Source of the DNA: Adiantum capillus-veneris
Taxonomy: Eukaryota > Streptophyta > Polypodiopsida > Polypodiales > Pteridaceae
Direction of reading: 5' to 3'
DNA length: 64,000 bases
Assembly (NCBI GenBank): GCA_014529385.2
Contig: CM043948.1
Span: forward strand, 79,626,291-79,690,290
This document shows, one piece after another, positions 19,962-31,479 of the stretch. Each line of letters begins with the position of its first letter. The stretch's first letter is position 1. Below the pieces are notes generated by a model that did no database searches, was not told where the DNA came from, and saw only the letters and a program-made list of their open reading frames with translations. A program made the position numbers and the translations under genes.

Positions 19962-20996
19962 ATGGCTGATGAAGAACAAGATATTGGCACCCAATCACTA
20001 CTCGATGATCAACAACAAGCGGCTGTTAATGTATTTCAGCGCATGAAGTCTCTAGCACAGATCATGTCGGCACAACAAGGAACGCATACTGCTCGACGAC
20101 TCTCAAAATGGACAAATCCAAACCACATGCAATGGAAATATATTAGTAAAGAACTGACAAAGGACATGATCAAGACAATATGTCCATGTGAGGACGCATA
20201 GATCAAGAAAGGAAGGTGAAATGTTTCAAAGTGCAACCATGATGCGATCAAAGAAAATGCTGAGAGGATCTATTTGGAGGTTTATGGCCATCCCCTACAC
20301 AATGCAGATTGTGCGCTATATTTTAGAAAAATGTTATATGTTCACTTTGTGCAACAACGACCTGTAGACTTCTCGTCAAAGGAGACAACTATTGCCACTC
20401 ATGATTTAAGGGAGAGTTGTGTCACTTTCACCCGAGATGAGCTAGCATTGATAGTGGAAGGTGCCAACCTACAATTAAAAAGAGAGAAGGATATTTACAT
20501 GACATAGTTGGCAGAAAAATATGCAAAAATAACACGGATTTCTATAGCCACCCACACACCCCAACCCTCACAAGTTCGGATGGAGAAAAACATTCACCGC
20601 TTAAGTCAGGATGTTCAAAATCTGACACAGCAAGTGAATCCAACACCTGTACAAGGGACACACATCAGCCACCTTGTCATGCATCCGGATTTGGTCCCCT
20701 CGTCTACTTCAGATACATCCTCATCTTCTCAATGTCCATTTTGCTACAAGAATTTTGATGGATGGAGTGGATATTATACATTGACATGTGTTCATTATTA
20801 TCATTTAGTTTGTCTTGTTTGTTTAATGTAGAATAGTAGTCGATGTGCAATTTGTTCACAACATATTTCACAAGGAATATATATTATGTTTGGCATGGCA
20901 AACAAATATAAATTAAAACAAGCACGCCAAGATACCCCTAGCACAAATAGAAATTTGTTTGAAGAGAAAGATGCTGCCTCAGGGCAACACAATTGA
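19962..20996 (+). pseudogene. RING-H2 zinc-finger protein pseudogene
   Basis: One reading frame from MADEEQDIGTQSLL (19962) to a TGA at 20994 spans about 345 codons and is interrupted by TAG (20199), TGA (20217), TAG (20505) and TAG (20829). The frame is otherwise not shifted. Near the C-terminus CPFC, 14 residues, C-V-H-YY-H-LV-C, about 10 residues and CAIC match the C3H2C3 RING-H2 spacing, a domain usually found in E3 ubiquitin ligases. The stop at 20829 falls inside the RING. The N-terminal part has no recognised domain. It follows the kinase relic on the same strand, so the two may have belonged to one locus, or one element. Each stop is explainable by one C-to-T change from CAG or CGA. 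Confidence 0.6.
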
Positions 20997-21069
20997 GATC
21001 GACAAACTATGTACTATCACGAATATGAAGCATTGTAATTACTCAAAACACATTTAAATACAAGTTCTT

Positions 21070-22785
21070 TTACAATGGTTTTTGACATTTACTTGTTCTA
21101 CTCTCAAGATATATTGAATCTATTGAGTTGTTATCTGGTTCTAAGTCTGAGTGTTGTGGTTCTCCTTGTAATTCAACCTCCACATCTTTTATCAAATTCT
21201 CTTCTATTTCTTCTATAATGCATTGAGATACACCAACATTGAACTCTTCTTTATCTTTGTTTTGATAATCATACAACTAGGTTGGCATTTCCTCCTCGTA
21301 GCCAACACTTTTGATGTAATTCAATATCTTTTCGTTTCAAAACATATACATTAATTTTTTTGCTCTGTCTTCTAATAGTCTGTTGCGAATAGTGTTGTGA
21401 ACATACTTGTACATACTCTAGTTTCTCTTTGAACTTGAGTTTGTTGCACATTGTGCGAGTACTTTCATTGCAAGGGGACGTAAGTTAGAGTAATGCTCTC
21501 TACCATTCGTCATCCACCACTTCCATGTAGGTTTCTCTTTTTCCATTACCTGTACAATATCATTCACAAAGGGACCTTATTTTAATCTAAATGCACTCAT
21601 TTCTTTGATGCAATCAATTTGGTCCTGAACGTTGGAGTAGAACGTGTTGACCACTTGATAGAAATCTCTTACCACCTCTGTATTGGACATCAGATCTAAA
21701 TTCCAGTACTCTGAATCGAGCATGTAAGCAACGCTATGGAGTGGACTATGAGCACTCTTCTACCTTGCATGAAAATAATTAGCCAAAATTTTTTGTTGTT
21801 TGCCAGAGAATGATAATCGCCACTCCTTCTCTACTACAAACTCTTTCAGCTCTTCAGGATTTTCAAGACTCCGTTGGACTGACCACCATGTCATCCACAC
21901 TTTGCCAAAGTTTGGCGCCCTTTGATCAAGATTGTGGATCGCGAACATAACGGGCATCATTACATGGTATGCATCCATTACACTCCTCCACCAAGCAGCC
22001 TTGTTTACATTGTCACATAGACATGTAATTTTATCTTTCACTTTTTCTTTCTGCTCAAGCTGCCATTCATCAAAGGCCGCGCAATTGAATGTGTCAATTA
22101 CAACCCATTTATTACGGAGAAGTGATTCCAAGGTATAAAAGTGTGTGCAAAACCGAGTTTCAGCAGGAAGTTTCAACATCACTGACATGTGCATCCTATA
22201 TAAGTCGAGCACTCTTTGTCATTTCAAGATAAATTTCACAACCTGACATGTTGCATCAATTATTTTGGCAAACCATGTGGTTTCTTCACTAGTGTACCAA
22301 TCTTTCAACACCAAGTTTAAGCTATGCATATTACAACCATTGGCAAAAATGTATGGGAAGCACTTCTTTATTAATTTACTGGCGTTTTTACAATTCTTTG
22401 CGTTGTCCATGCCTACTTGAACGACATGTTCACCACCAATTTCTTTAATTACATTAATCAAGACCTCAAAAATGTATTTGCCACTTTTAATTGCACCAAA
22501 ACTATCAATCGCCTTTATAAACATTTCTCCCCTTGGACTATTCCCAAGTATTTTGCCAACATGTTCTTTGACTTCGATGTAACATTTGTCCAAGAAAACA
22601 TTTCTTATCATGTGATAAGAAGGAGTTGAAAATCCTGAATCAAACTCACCAATTTTCTTCCAAGCAGCCTTCCAATGATTGTTGTCTACCATGACTAAAG
22701 CACTTCCAGTAAAGAATATTTCTTTGGTGAGTGCATCTTCTAGAGACTGCACTCGAAATCTTTGATGTAATGATTTTTGATGCAT
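21070..22785 (-). pseudogene. hAT-superfamily transposase pseudogene
   Basis: hAT transposases cut and paste DNA elements. Reading on the minus strand, 22785-22219 matches the DUF659 part of plant hAT proteins (PSYHMIRNVFLDK; VQVGMDNAKNCKNASKLI; NGCNMHSLNLVLKDWY). 22212-21760 continues with AETRFCTHFYTLESLLRNK and WWRSVMDAYHVMMPVM. Near 21510-21340 lies the C-terminal dimerisation region (LRPLAMKVLAQCAT; KRN-stop-S, where plant hATs have RNWS; NTIRNRLLEDRAKKLMY). An acidic tail follows to 21070. Breaks near 22215, 21755 and 21410 disrupt it, and no BED zinc finger is visible upstream, so it is 5-prime truncated. No terminal inverted repeats were assigned. Confidence 0.8.
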
Positions 22786-23019
22786 TTGACAAATTTGAAA
22801 AAATCCCCTTTGAAAAAAATTATAAATATATCTTCCAATTCAAAAGTCAATTTTACGTTAAGTAATAGAATTCCTCTCCAATTTAAATATTTTTTGAGGC
22901 ATATTTAACATGATACATTTTTCCAATGTAGAGTAAAAAGTCTTTTGGAAAAAGAAATAAAGTAAGTCTTTTGACTTTCCATTGTCAAAAGGTCATTCCA
23001 TCACTATGACCCCTTCACT

Positions 23020-23134
23020 TTTGCACTATAGATTAGATGTTTTGTAAATTTGTCTTTTGAAGTGAACCAATGAGTGACACATGGAGGCCCTCTCCTTTCT
23101 TAAAATTTTTAAGCTGCATTATATATAGTATAGA
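23020..23134 (-). mobile_element. Helitron-like 5-prime terminus (minus strand)
   Basis: On the minus strand the sequence begins with TCTATACTATATATAATGC, preceded by A, which fits the plant Helitron 5-prime consensus (TCTMTAYTA after A). About 110 bp match the 5-prime end of the Helitron starting at 25217, in opposite orientation, including CCATGTGTCACTCA. The element would extend toward lower coordinates, across the hAT relic. I found no matching hairpin and CTRR end, so it is probably truncated. Confidence 0.55.
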
Positions 23135-23426
23135 TATTTAAAAGTGAGTTTTTTAAAACAATGTTCCCAAGGAATTAGGTTTAGTGTATTTTAAACCGGT
23201 TGAAAATGCAAAATCCCGGCTAGATTTCAAGCTTGCCTTGAAGAAAACGAGTAAAATGTTACAAGTCTAAGTGTAATTACTAGCAAATGCTTCAAATTTT
23301 GACCTAAAAATGGAAAGTTTTTTAAAAGTGGCCTTATTTTCTTATGTTGGAAAATATGCTTTTGGCAAGTGAGGTCTAAAAAAGGGATGAGTCTAAAGAA
23401 GGTAAAGATTTACGGCGGCCTATAAA

Positions 23427-23483
<57 letters not shown>

Positions 23484-25216
23484 CTCAACTCCAACGAAGA
23501 GAGAGAGTGGGGGGCACTCCCATACGCACACATTAAAATCCAAAAATGTTTTAATGCCACAAGGAAAACATCCAACAATTCAATTCAATTGTAGAGGAAT
23601 TGCACCAAAAATCTTCGTTTTTTCTTATGCCTTTATATATGAGTGCTATATTTATTGACCTCATGAAAACATAAAGCATATAAAATATTAGTGAGAGTTT
23701 GGGAATTGATCTAATTCTTGTATAAATATATCAATAAAACAAATTACACAGTAAAATGATGCATGCTATTAAATGAAATAAATCCATAATACCTTTAGGA
23801 TAGAAATGAATATTGAAAATGTCTAAACCGAATCCCTATTTATAATACATGCACTAAAGTAACAAGGTGACATTTACATATCAAAACAAAAAGTTGAAAA
23901 AAAATCTTAGTTGTTGTGAAAAAGTTCTAAAGCTAAACCCTAGTAGTAATAAGGTGACAGTTGCATATCAAAACCAAAAGTTGAAAATAAATTATAGTGG
24001 TGAAAAAATTCTTTCATTTAAGGACAATTTAAAAGATTTAGTTAGAAATGTTTTTGAAAATGAAAAGAAAATTTACAAGGAAAAAAGTATGTTTTAAATC
24101 AAAAAGTTGACAAGAATTAGATTCTTAAATGAAGAGACCTATTTACACTTACATTATAAAAGATAAATATAACCTTTATAAAACTTATTAACTAAATAAA
24201 GATTTTTTTAAAAAAAGTCAAGTGAGCATTAAATAAAGGGACCAAGTCACAATGATAAAAAGATCCATTTACATTATAACAAGTGAAAGGGTCACGACGG
24301 CTTTCAAAAACAATAAGAAAGTGATTAGGTTGAATTAAACTGGTATCAGTGTTTGGGAAAGGATTGCCTCAACTTAGTCTTGAGTCGATTGAAAATCGAG
24401 ATTAGCTAGCTGCAAACCATGGTAAACGAAAGAAAAACCGATGAAATATATGAGAAAGTAGTCCAAAAATTTTACAAATCTCAAAGCTTCTACTAGTATT
24501 TCCGGTTTTCTTCTTTGTGAGGAGGAAACTTGAGGAGGAAACTTGATCAGCAGTCGCTTAATAACAGAGACTTTCTTGAACGTTACACTGACTGGAATCA
24601 AGCTATAAAATGCAGGAAATGTAAATCCATGTGAAATAAAAAGAACTAATTAATATATATGTGTGTGTATAGAATTTACTACAATTATGCAAGGTGAATC
24701 TTCACTTTAGCATTCTAAAACAATGGAATGCAAAAAAAAAACATGTGTGTGTGTGTAAAATTTACTAAAATTATGCAAGGTGAAGCTTCACTTTAGCATT
24801 CTAAAACAATAGAATGCAAGAAAACTAAAGAAATGTCAGGTGTGAAATGAGAGGTAAGTCTCCATCATGCACTAAAAACAATGAAAGTCTCCCTAACCCA
24901 ACACAACAATGAGGGTTTCTTTTAAAAAGGCAAAAAAAATTAACCTTTATAAAACAAGAATTCAATTGAGTATTAAAAGAAAGGACCAAGTTACAATGAT
25001 GGAAAGACCCATATACATTATAAAACAAGCTCACTTGACATGTGTCGCCAATCCGTGATTCTTAATCAACGGTTCAGAAAGTGCACCAATTCTCCGTCCA
25101 CTCTCCTATGGCCTTTGAAGGCCAAAAAGAGATGAGTTAGGTGGGAAAAAAATGTGCTTAGGTTAGATATGTACTTTATGTTATTCTTTAAATGCAACCT
25201 TTGGCTGAGCGAGAAA
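23135..25216. repeat. AT-rich region with duplicated segments between two Helitron starts
   Basis: No gene is supported. A (GA)n tract lies at 23436-23480. Three local duplications are visible: 23866-23925 with 23955-24010 (AAGGTGACATTTACATATCA type), 24171-24290 with 24941-25026 (AACCTTTATAAAAC ... AAAGGGACCAAGTCACAATG type), and 24660-24741 with 24748-24819 (TTATGCAAGGTGAATCTTCA type). They show repeated local duplication in non-coding DNA. Confidence 0.6.
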
Positions 25217-25654
25217 TCTATACTATATATGAAGCAGCTTAATTTTTGAGGAAGGAGAAGGCATCCATGTGTCACTCAGTGCTTCATTTGAAAGAAAATC
25301 TTACAAAATGTTACATTCTTATGAAGCTTGGAATTTGTGAACCTTTTCAACTTTCAACACTCAACCTATGAAGTAAAAATAAAAAGAAGGTTTGATTGTA
25401 CTTTTCCAGTTTACTTTTCCTTTTGCAAGCCAATTGAAAAGCCAATGGCCAGAAAAGTTCAAAATTTAAGAAATTTTTCATATGTACACTATCAAAATTT
25501 TGTGAGTTTACTTCAAGAAAAACTTGGAATCTAGCTAAGATTTTTCAATTAATACAGTAAACTCCAATTTCAATCAAATATCGATCTTAAATAGCCTCAA
25601 AATGGAAGGATGCACATGCGTGCGTGCACATGTGTGTGTGTATGTGTGTGTGTG

Positions 25655-25658
<4 letters not shown>

Positions 25659-25693
<35 letters not shown>

Positions 25694-26182
25694 CGCAAAA
25701 AGAGTGCCAAATCTTTTTTCCTTGATCGAAATAATTTTAAAGTAAATCTATCTATTCTATCTCTTTATGGAATTCTCAAGCTCTTATCCATGCCACGCGT
25801 CAAAGAATAGACCACCTCTCAAATGTCTGCACACATATAGTCGATTTATGGCAGCAGAAGCTTGGAGAAATTGATGCAATTTTGTGGCCTTCCCACAGAA
25901 AATTAAAGTAAATCTGTCTATTCTATCTCTTTATGGAATTCTCAAGCTCTTATCCATGCCACGCGTCAAAGAATAGACCACCTCTCAAAAGAGTGCCAAA
26001 TCTTTTTTCCTTGATCGAAATAATTTTAAAGTAAATCTGTCTATTCTATCTCTTTATGGAATTCTCAAGCTCTTATCCATGCCACGCGTCAAAGAATAGA
26101 CCACCTCTCAAATGTCTGCACACACGTAGTCGATTTATGGCAGCAGAAGCTTGGAGAAATTAATGCAATTTTGTGGCCTTCC

Positions 26183-26229
<47 letters not shown>

Positions 26230-26380
26230 TCACGGCATCATCAATTGCAAACATGGCATCATAAGCCAGTCAAAACATGTATATAGAGAGAGGGAGAGAG
26301 GATGAGTTGCTCCACATTAGTTGCAAAACATAGCATCACACGTCAATCAAAGCATGTGTGTGTCTATGGGTTGGGCGGAG

Positions 26381-26447
<67 letters not shown>

Positions 26448-26776
26448 TGGCATTAAGTTGGATTGTAAAGAGATATAGCTTAGGTAGGAACCATTCAGAC
26501 ACTAGGTGCTCTCCCTCATGAGCCTAACCAGTGCTCACGTGGGCAATCTATCCTGAGTGAGTCGAGCAAGAAATCCTAAGGGTGGGAAATGGGTGCTCAC
26601 TGGTGTCAAGAGTGGCAGGGCTGGTCATCATATTGTGAGCTATCCTATTTGTTGGCTTGGAAGCATGCAATAGGTTGAGTGACATGTCATCATGTCGGCT
26701 CCCTTTGTTTACCCATAAGATACAACTCTTCACTTAGCTAGCTACATTATGTAGCCAAACTGCATTGCCAATTGAG

Positions 26777-26825
<49 letters not shown>

Positions 26826-26938
26826 ATTGATGTGTATGTGGTTATGAGGGCGTGAGTGTGTGATGGGAGATAGAGACATGAAGATAGATAGAGAATTTCA
26901 TTAAGGTGTGGGTGGGTGTGAGGGGTCGTCTGTGTATG

Positions 26939-26982
<44 letters not shown>

Positions 26983-27304
26983 GCTAGGTGCGTCCATGCT
27001 TCACTCCTCTGTCATTTTCGGAGATGGAGATGTGGGATCTATTCTGCAAGAGAGGTTAATTGTGTGTGCATTGTCTACCTTTTTTTTTCTCAAGAAAATC
27101 TTGGCTAGATTGTGAGCTTGTAATCAAGAAAATCGACAAAATTTTACAAGTTGTAGTGTGAACATTGGCAAATGCTTCAAATTTGGGCCAAAAAATTGAA
27201 AGGATCATATTTTAAAAGTGCTTTTGGTAAGCATTGGGAGCGGCATAATAACACCATGAAGAAAGAGCCTTGGAGAGGCTAAATATAAGTCTATGGACAC
27301 AACT

Positions 27305-27364
<60 letters not shown>

Positions 27365-27980
27365 GATAAATAGAGAAGGTTGATGCTTTGTTTCACAAAA
27401 GGCTTTGGGAGGTGTATGTGGAACCAATGTATCAAGGGTTGGAAACACCATTCTCAAACCTTCGTGCTACACCTCCTTCTGTATTGAACTCGTCACACCT
27501 CCCATGGAACCTGCTAAAGGATCTTTTACTATACCTACAACAACAATACCATGCATTTTTTATACTATTTTAGATAAACAAATCCTTATTTATACCTCAA
27601 CTTCAACTTGATGTTCTACTACATAATTTTCTATCTAGAGTAGACCATTCTAGAGATGATCACCTCTTAGGATCTAAAATTAAAGCCACACAAAAAAATA
27701 AAGGCCAAGGATGATAACACTCCATTGTTCAAGAGTCTTAGGCCTTTTGCCTCCTCTTTCTTTTTTAACCAGAGTTCATTATCCTAACCTTTGCACAAGT
27801 ATATGTATAGTTCTATTGCATTTCCATACCACAAAAAGAGGGAGAGACAAAGAGAGAAGAGAGTTATTCTCTTTTTTTAAAAAATTCCAAGAGACCCTAT
27901 AGGTCTATGAACAACAAGTTATCAAGTCAAGACGTGTAACTCAAAAGAAAATTGAGAGAACCAATCTATTGCACTTAGTT

Positions 27981-28023
<43 letters not shown>

Positions 28024-28254
28024 TCATATTGTCTCTTCAAATATCAAGTATGACCTATGGAGCCAAATGAAACATGTCAGATACAATTTTGAGCTGATCA
28101 GAGACTCTCAAACTTGCAAGGGTGTATTGTGCATAAACTAAGGGGCTCAACGCACTAATGCCCTATCTCGCACCAAAGAGTGTGGGAGATGAGCCAGATT
28201 GTTGCCATGATGTGGATTACAAAGAAGTGGATATGTTCAAGCGTATATGCGTAC

Positions 28255-28303
<49 letters not shown>

Positions 28304-28305
28304 TT
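25659..28305. repeat. Eight (GA)n tracts inside the Helitron
   Basis: GA tracts of roughly 30-60 bp lie at about 25660-25692, 26188-26226, 26384-26445, 26779-26821, 26941-26979, 27317-27361, 27981-28020 and 28257-28295, all with GA on the plus strand. The Arg-Glu or Leu-Ser open frames here are produced by the repeats. Confidence 0.93.
25735..26187. repeat. Triplicated block inside the Helitron
   Basis: A block starting AAAGTAAATCTATCTATTCT and including CATGCCACGCGTCAAAGAATAG occurs at about 25738-25905, partially at 25905-25990, and again at 26030-26187. The first and third copies extend through GGCAGCAGAAGCTTGGAGAA to TTCCCACAGA. The middle copy is shorter and is followed by a repeat of AAGAGTGCCAAATC. 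Copies are nearly identical, so the duplication is recent. Confidence 0.9.
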
Positions 28306-28487
28306 GATTCTATACAACAATAAGAGAAAAAATAAGAAGAGGAGAAATGTTTAATGTCAAAAGAGCAATCCAAAGAGACCTCAAAGCTTGAGGAGAAAAG
28401 GTGTGAACTCAAAACGGTGATACTCAATGTGGATATTAAAAAAGTGGATACTCCACGTGGATACCAAAAAGATAGGTTTGCTCTTAG

Positions 28488-28518
28488 CCACTGCGGCAAC
28501 GCATGGGTCACATACTAG
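28488..28518 (+). other. Helitron 3-prime hairpin and CTAG terminus
   Basis: Stem arms CCACTGCG and CGCATGGG pair with one bulge around GCAA; TCACATA follows, then CTAG, with T as the flanking base. Confidence 0.7.
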
Positions 28519-28689
28519 TGCACATAAAGAGGCTATTTTTGTGTTTGGAATTTGGTAAAACTCCCCTAATTGTAATACTCCTTTTTGTCCCAATTCCCCC
28601 ATTATGTGAGATATTTATATTAAACAAAATAGAAAGGAAACAAAGATACCCCATACAAAGTTGTCTAAGGGATTTCACTGACATAATCA

Positions 28690-28880
28690 TGATCGTGTGA
28701 TCACGTTAGTAACACAAGTAATTACACATAAAAAAGACGTAATCACGTTTCTTGTTAACGTGATCTTGATGGTGACCTATAAAAACCAATAGAGCCGGTA
28801 GGCCCACCAGGCTTTTTCATTTTCTTGGCGGGCCCGCCGGGCTTAAGGGTTTTCCCAGCGGGCCTAAACTGTATATGGTA
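28690..28880. repeat. Dispersed hairpin-rich repeat, diverged copy
   Basis: It shares GTGATCACG blocks, TGACCTATA and GGCGGGCCCGCCGGGC with the copies at 4935-5165 and 30866-31078, but more distantly. GGCGGGCCCGCC is a perfect palindrome. Confidence 0.45.
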
Positions 28881-30238
28881 AACCTCTTCTTACTTTGGCA
28901 TTTTAACTAGGCAAATCCCTAGGGAGTGTATCCAAGCGTCAAGTACAGGTATCTCCTTGTGAATTGACTTAAGGTTACAGAGTCACAGGTCCTTTTTTGG
29001 GCCAAACGTGATTCTTAATACGATAACCACTTTTAAAAATATTTAAATCCTTCATAAAAAATAAAGGTATGGAGCCAAAAAAAAAGGAACTTTGGAGATT
29101 CTGCTCATTGTGACCAAGCCATTGGTCCATAAAAGGGATGAAGTTGGTTTTAAAACATGAGCGTATTGAAATAACGAGTTGATAGTCAAGGTCAAATGCG
29201 ATGTACTAGTGAACTGGGTATATAAAGATCCTTGAAGTCTTGCATTTTTCACCATCATAGATTTGAATAAATATACATTTTCACTGCACAATATGAGAGT
29301 TATAATCCTTAATTGGGTGAAATTAGCTTTTATATATTAAATTGGATGCAGAAGATGATTGGATACAAGTAGTCCTCAATTGTGTAATTGTATTGAAGAT
29401 TTCATTGCCCTTTTTTATGCATTGGTTTATATAGGGAGTGCATTATGTATTTTGAAATATTGTTAGTGCATGAGATGGCCAGTCATCAATATTGTTGCTT
29501 TCATGTGTGTTTTGCAAATAATTATCATCATTTCAATGTAAATGTTGATGATTCTTTGTAGCATGTGAAAATTGTGTCTTATCGTTTTTAAATCGTAGAG
29601 GATGTATAACTAATCATTATATTTATAATTGCATTGATAACTTCATATCATTTTTGTATCCATAATGCCATGTAGAGAGTGCATTGCAATGTGTATGTTT
29701 GCTCAAAACATATGTGGTCAATATGTGAAATTGAATAGAGTGCATTGCAAATCTCATATTTTGTAGATTTGATTTCTTTCATAGTGATTGTTTTTCTAAT
29801 TTATATTGAAAAGAAGAAAATTATTTTTTGAAATTGAACATCTAGTTCTTATGTCTTCAATATTAAATTGAAAGCAATGGAGAAAAATGTTGGCACAAGT
29901 GATACGAAGATGGAAAAGAAGAAAAAATCCCCTAGCAAACATGGGTTTTGAATCTAAACTCAAAAAAAGTATCTCCCAAATTCGGCCTGAAAGACTGACT
30001 TATTATTGGAGTATAACTTGGCAATTGAAGGTTTAGCCAAACAATTTCCATAGAATCCTTACAAAGTTGTCATTGGTTCATAAGCTCTAAGAGCCAATCA
30101 TTCAATTTTACAGATTGTAGAAGTTGTTTTTGAGAATGAGAAATACTCAAAATTGGAAGATCTACTGAAGCAATGATGGATGGAAGAAAATTGACAATAT
30201 GATCATGTCAGGGACAAAATGAATTTAGAGGGGGGGAG
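28881..30238. other. AT-rich stretch ending in a retroelement polypurine tract
   Basis: Mostly non-coding. The last 16 bp (TTTAGAGGGGGGGAG, about 30224-30238) form a polypurine tract directly before an LTR-like sequence, so at least the end is probably the 3-prime internal part of a Copia-like or non-autonomous LTR element. No reverse transcriptase or integrase motif was found here. Confidence 0.5.
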
Positions 30239-30805
30239 TGTTGACCCATGGGTCAACAACACGGCATAACTCAATTTCCATACCAAATTCTTATTTTTTG
30301 AGAGCTGTGCAATGATGCGAATTATGGTTAAAAACATCATTTATGATGAGTAGTTATTCTAGTTATAGAAGTCGGAGTGCAATGGCACTTTCAGATTGTA
30401 AATACAAAGCCATTTGACCCCTTGAACTCTATTTTGATATAGCCTATGGTAGCCTTAGTATATAAGGTACCTAGGTCATTTTGTAAAGAGAACTTAATCA
30501 TAATTACAAGTTTAAGTTTTCATTGACCATGTGTGAGAGACAAAGAGACAGAGAGAGAGAGAGAGTGTGTGTGAGCTTCATCTTGACGCAACTTCTTGCT
30601 CGCTCATCGCATTGGAGATTCAATTGCACCATCATGATTGGCTCGGAGAGAGCTACACAAGAATGCCAAGCATTCCTCACGAGATGGAGCATGTGTGCTA
30701 AAGCATCTATGAGCTATTTGTGGTTGTAAGTATATCAAATGATGTATGTTTTTTGTGTGCAAGTAGTCATTATAATCATGGAAACGCTAGATAGCTCCCA
30801 CAACA
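30239..30805 (+). repeat. Copia-like LTR (3-prime LTR)
   Basis: The 567-bp sequence starts TGTTGACCC and ends CCCACAACA, giving the TGTTG/CAACA inverted ends typical of Copia LTRs. It is preceded by a polypurine tract and contains a TATA-like TATATAAGG near 30461. A GA tract lies at about 30549-30565. No second copy is in the window, so it is either the 3-prime LTR of a 5-prime-truncated element or one whose other LTR is gone. Confidence 0.55.
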
Positions 30806-30865
30806 AAGGTAGTCATTGATCTCTCTCTATGTGTGTGTGTGTGGCTCAACAAAAAACACCCAACA

Positions 30866-31078
30866 AGCCCAATTAGGGCCCTTCGGGCTTTTGCATTTTC
30901 TCAGTGGGCCCACAGGGAAAATGCAAAAGCCTAGGGGGCTTTTTGTGGGTTTCTAGGTCGCTCTGAGCCGGATTGTTTGTGATTATGTTAACTTTGATTA
31001 TGTAAATATGTCAACAAGACCTGGTGATCACATAATTTTTTGGTAATTACGTAAATATTAAATCCTTGGTTGCCTTGC
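30866..31078. repeat. Dispersed hairpin-rich repeat, inverted copy
   Basis: It is the inverted counterpart of 4935-5165, sharing AATATTTACGTAATTA, TGTGATCAC, CAAGACCT, ATAATCACA and a GGGCCC core. A perfect 15-bp inverted repeat, GGCTTTTGCATTTTC and GAAAATGCAAAAGCC, flanks TCAGTGGGCCCACAG at about 30889-30933. Confidence 0.6.
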
Positions 31079-31093
31079 CATGGAGACTCTCAG

Positions 31094-31470
31094 ACTAAAA
31101 GTATTTGGATTTTACAAGGAGCCAGCAATCCATACAGTCATATAATTATTGGAGTAGCAAGGGGGGCAAATTCTCCTTGCCATGGGCTCCAGCACTAAAA
31201 GTATTTGGATTTTACAAGGAGCCAACAATCCATACAGTCGTGTACTTATTGGAGTAGCAAAGGGGGAAAAGTTGCCTTGCCATGGGGACTCCAAGACTAA
31301 AAGTATTTGGATTTTACAAGGAGCCAGCAATCCATATAGTCATATACTTATTGGAGTAGCAAGGGGGGTTAAGTTGCCTTGCCGTGGGGACTCCAAGACT
31401 AAAAGTATTTGGATTTTACAAGGAGCCATCAATCCATACAGTCATATACTTATTGGAGTAGCAAGGAGTT
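31094..31470. repeat. Tandem repeat, four units of about 100-102 bp
   Basis: Units begin ACTAAAAGTATTTGGATTTT at 31094, 31194, 31296 and 31398. Units 2 to 4 have a period of 102 bp, so the frame starting at 31182 stays open and encodes repeats containing KSIWILQGA. The units differ by a few substitutions. A coding role is not supported, because there is no upstream gene structure. Confidence 0.9.
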
Positions 31471-31479
31471 CACTTCTTT

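Larger units (their letters stand above)
25217..28518 (+). mobile_element. Non-autonomous Helitron (3.3 kb)
   Basis: The 5-prime end is A followed by TCTATACTATATATGAAGC, and the 3-prime end is a GC-rich hairpin (CCACTGCGGCAACGCATGGG, 28488-28507) 7 bp before CTAG followed by T. These are the hallmarks of plant Helitrons, which insert between A and T without target duplication and move by rolling-circle replication. No Rep/helicase gene lies inside, so it depended on another element. The interior contains eight GA tracts and a triplicated block, and no captured gene was recognised. Confidence 0.72.

Noticed and set aside
23020-25320. A single DNA transposon with terminal inverted repeats of about 110 bp
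   Set aside because: The shared ends start TCTATACTA facing inward and lack flanking duplications; Helitron termini explain them better, although a TIR element is not fully excluded.
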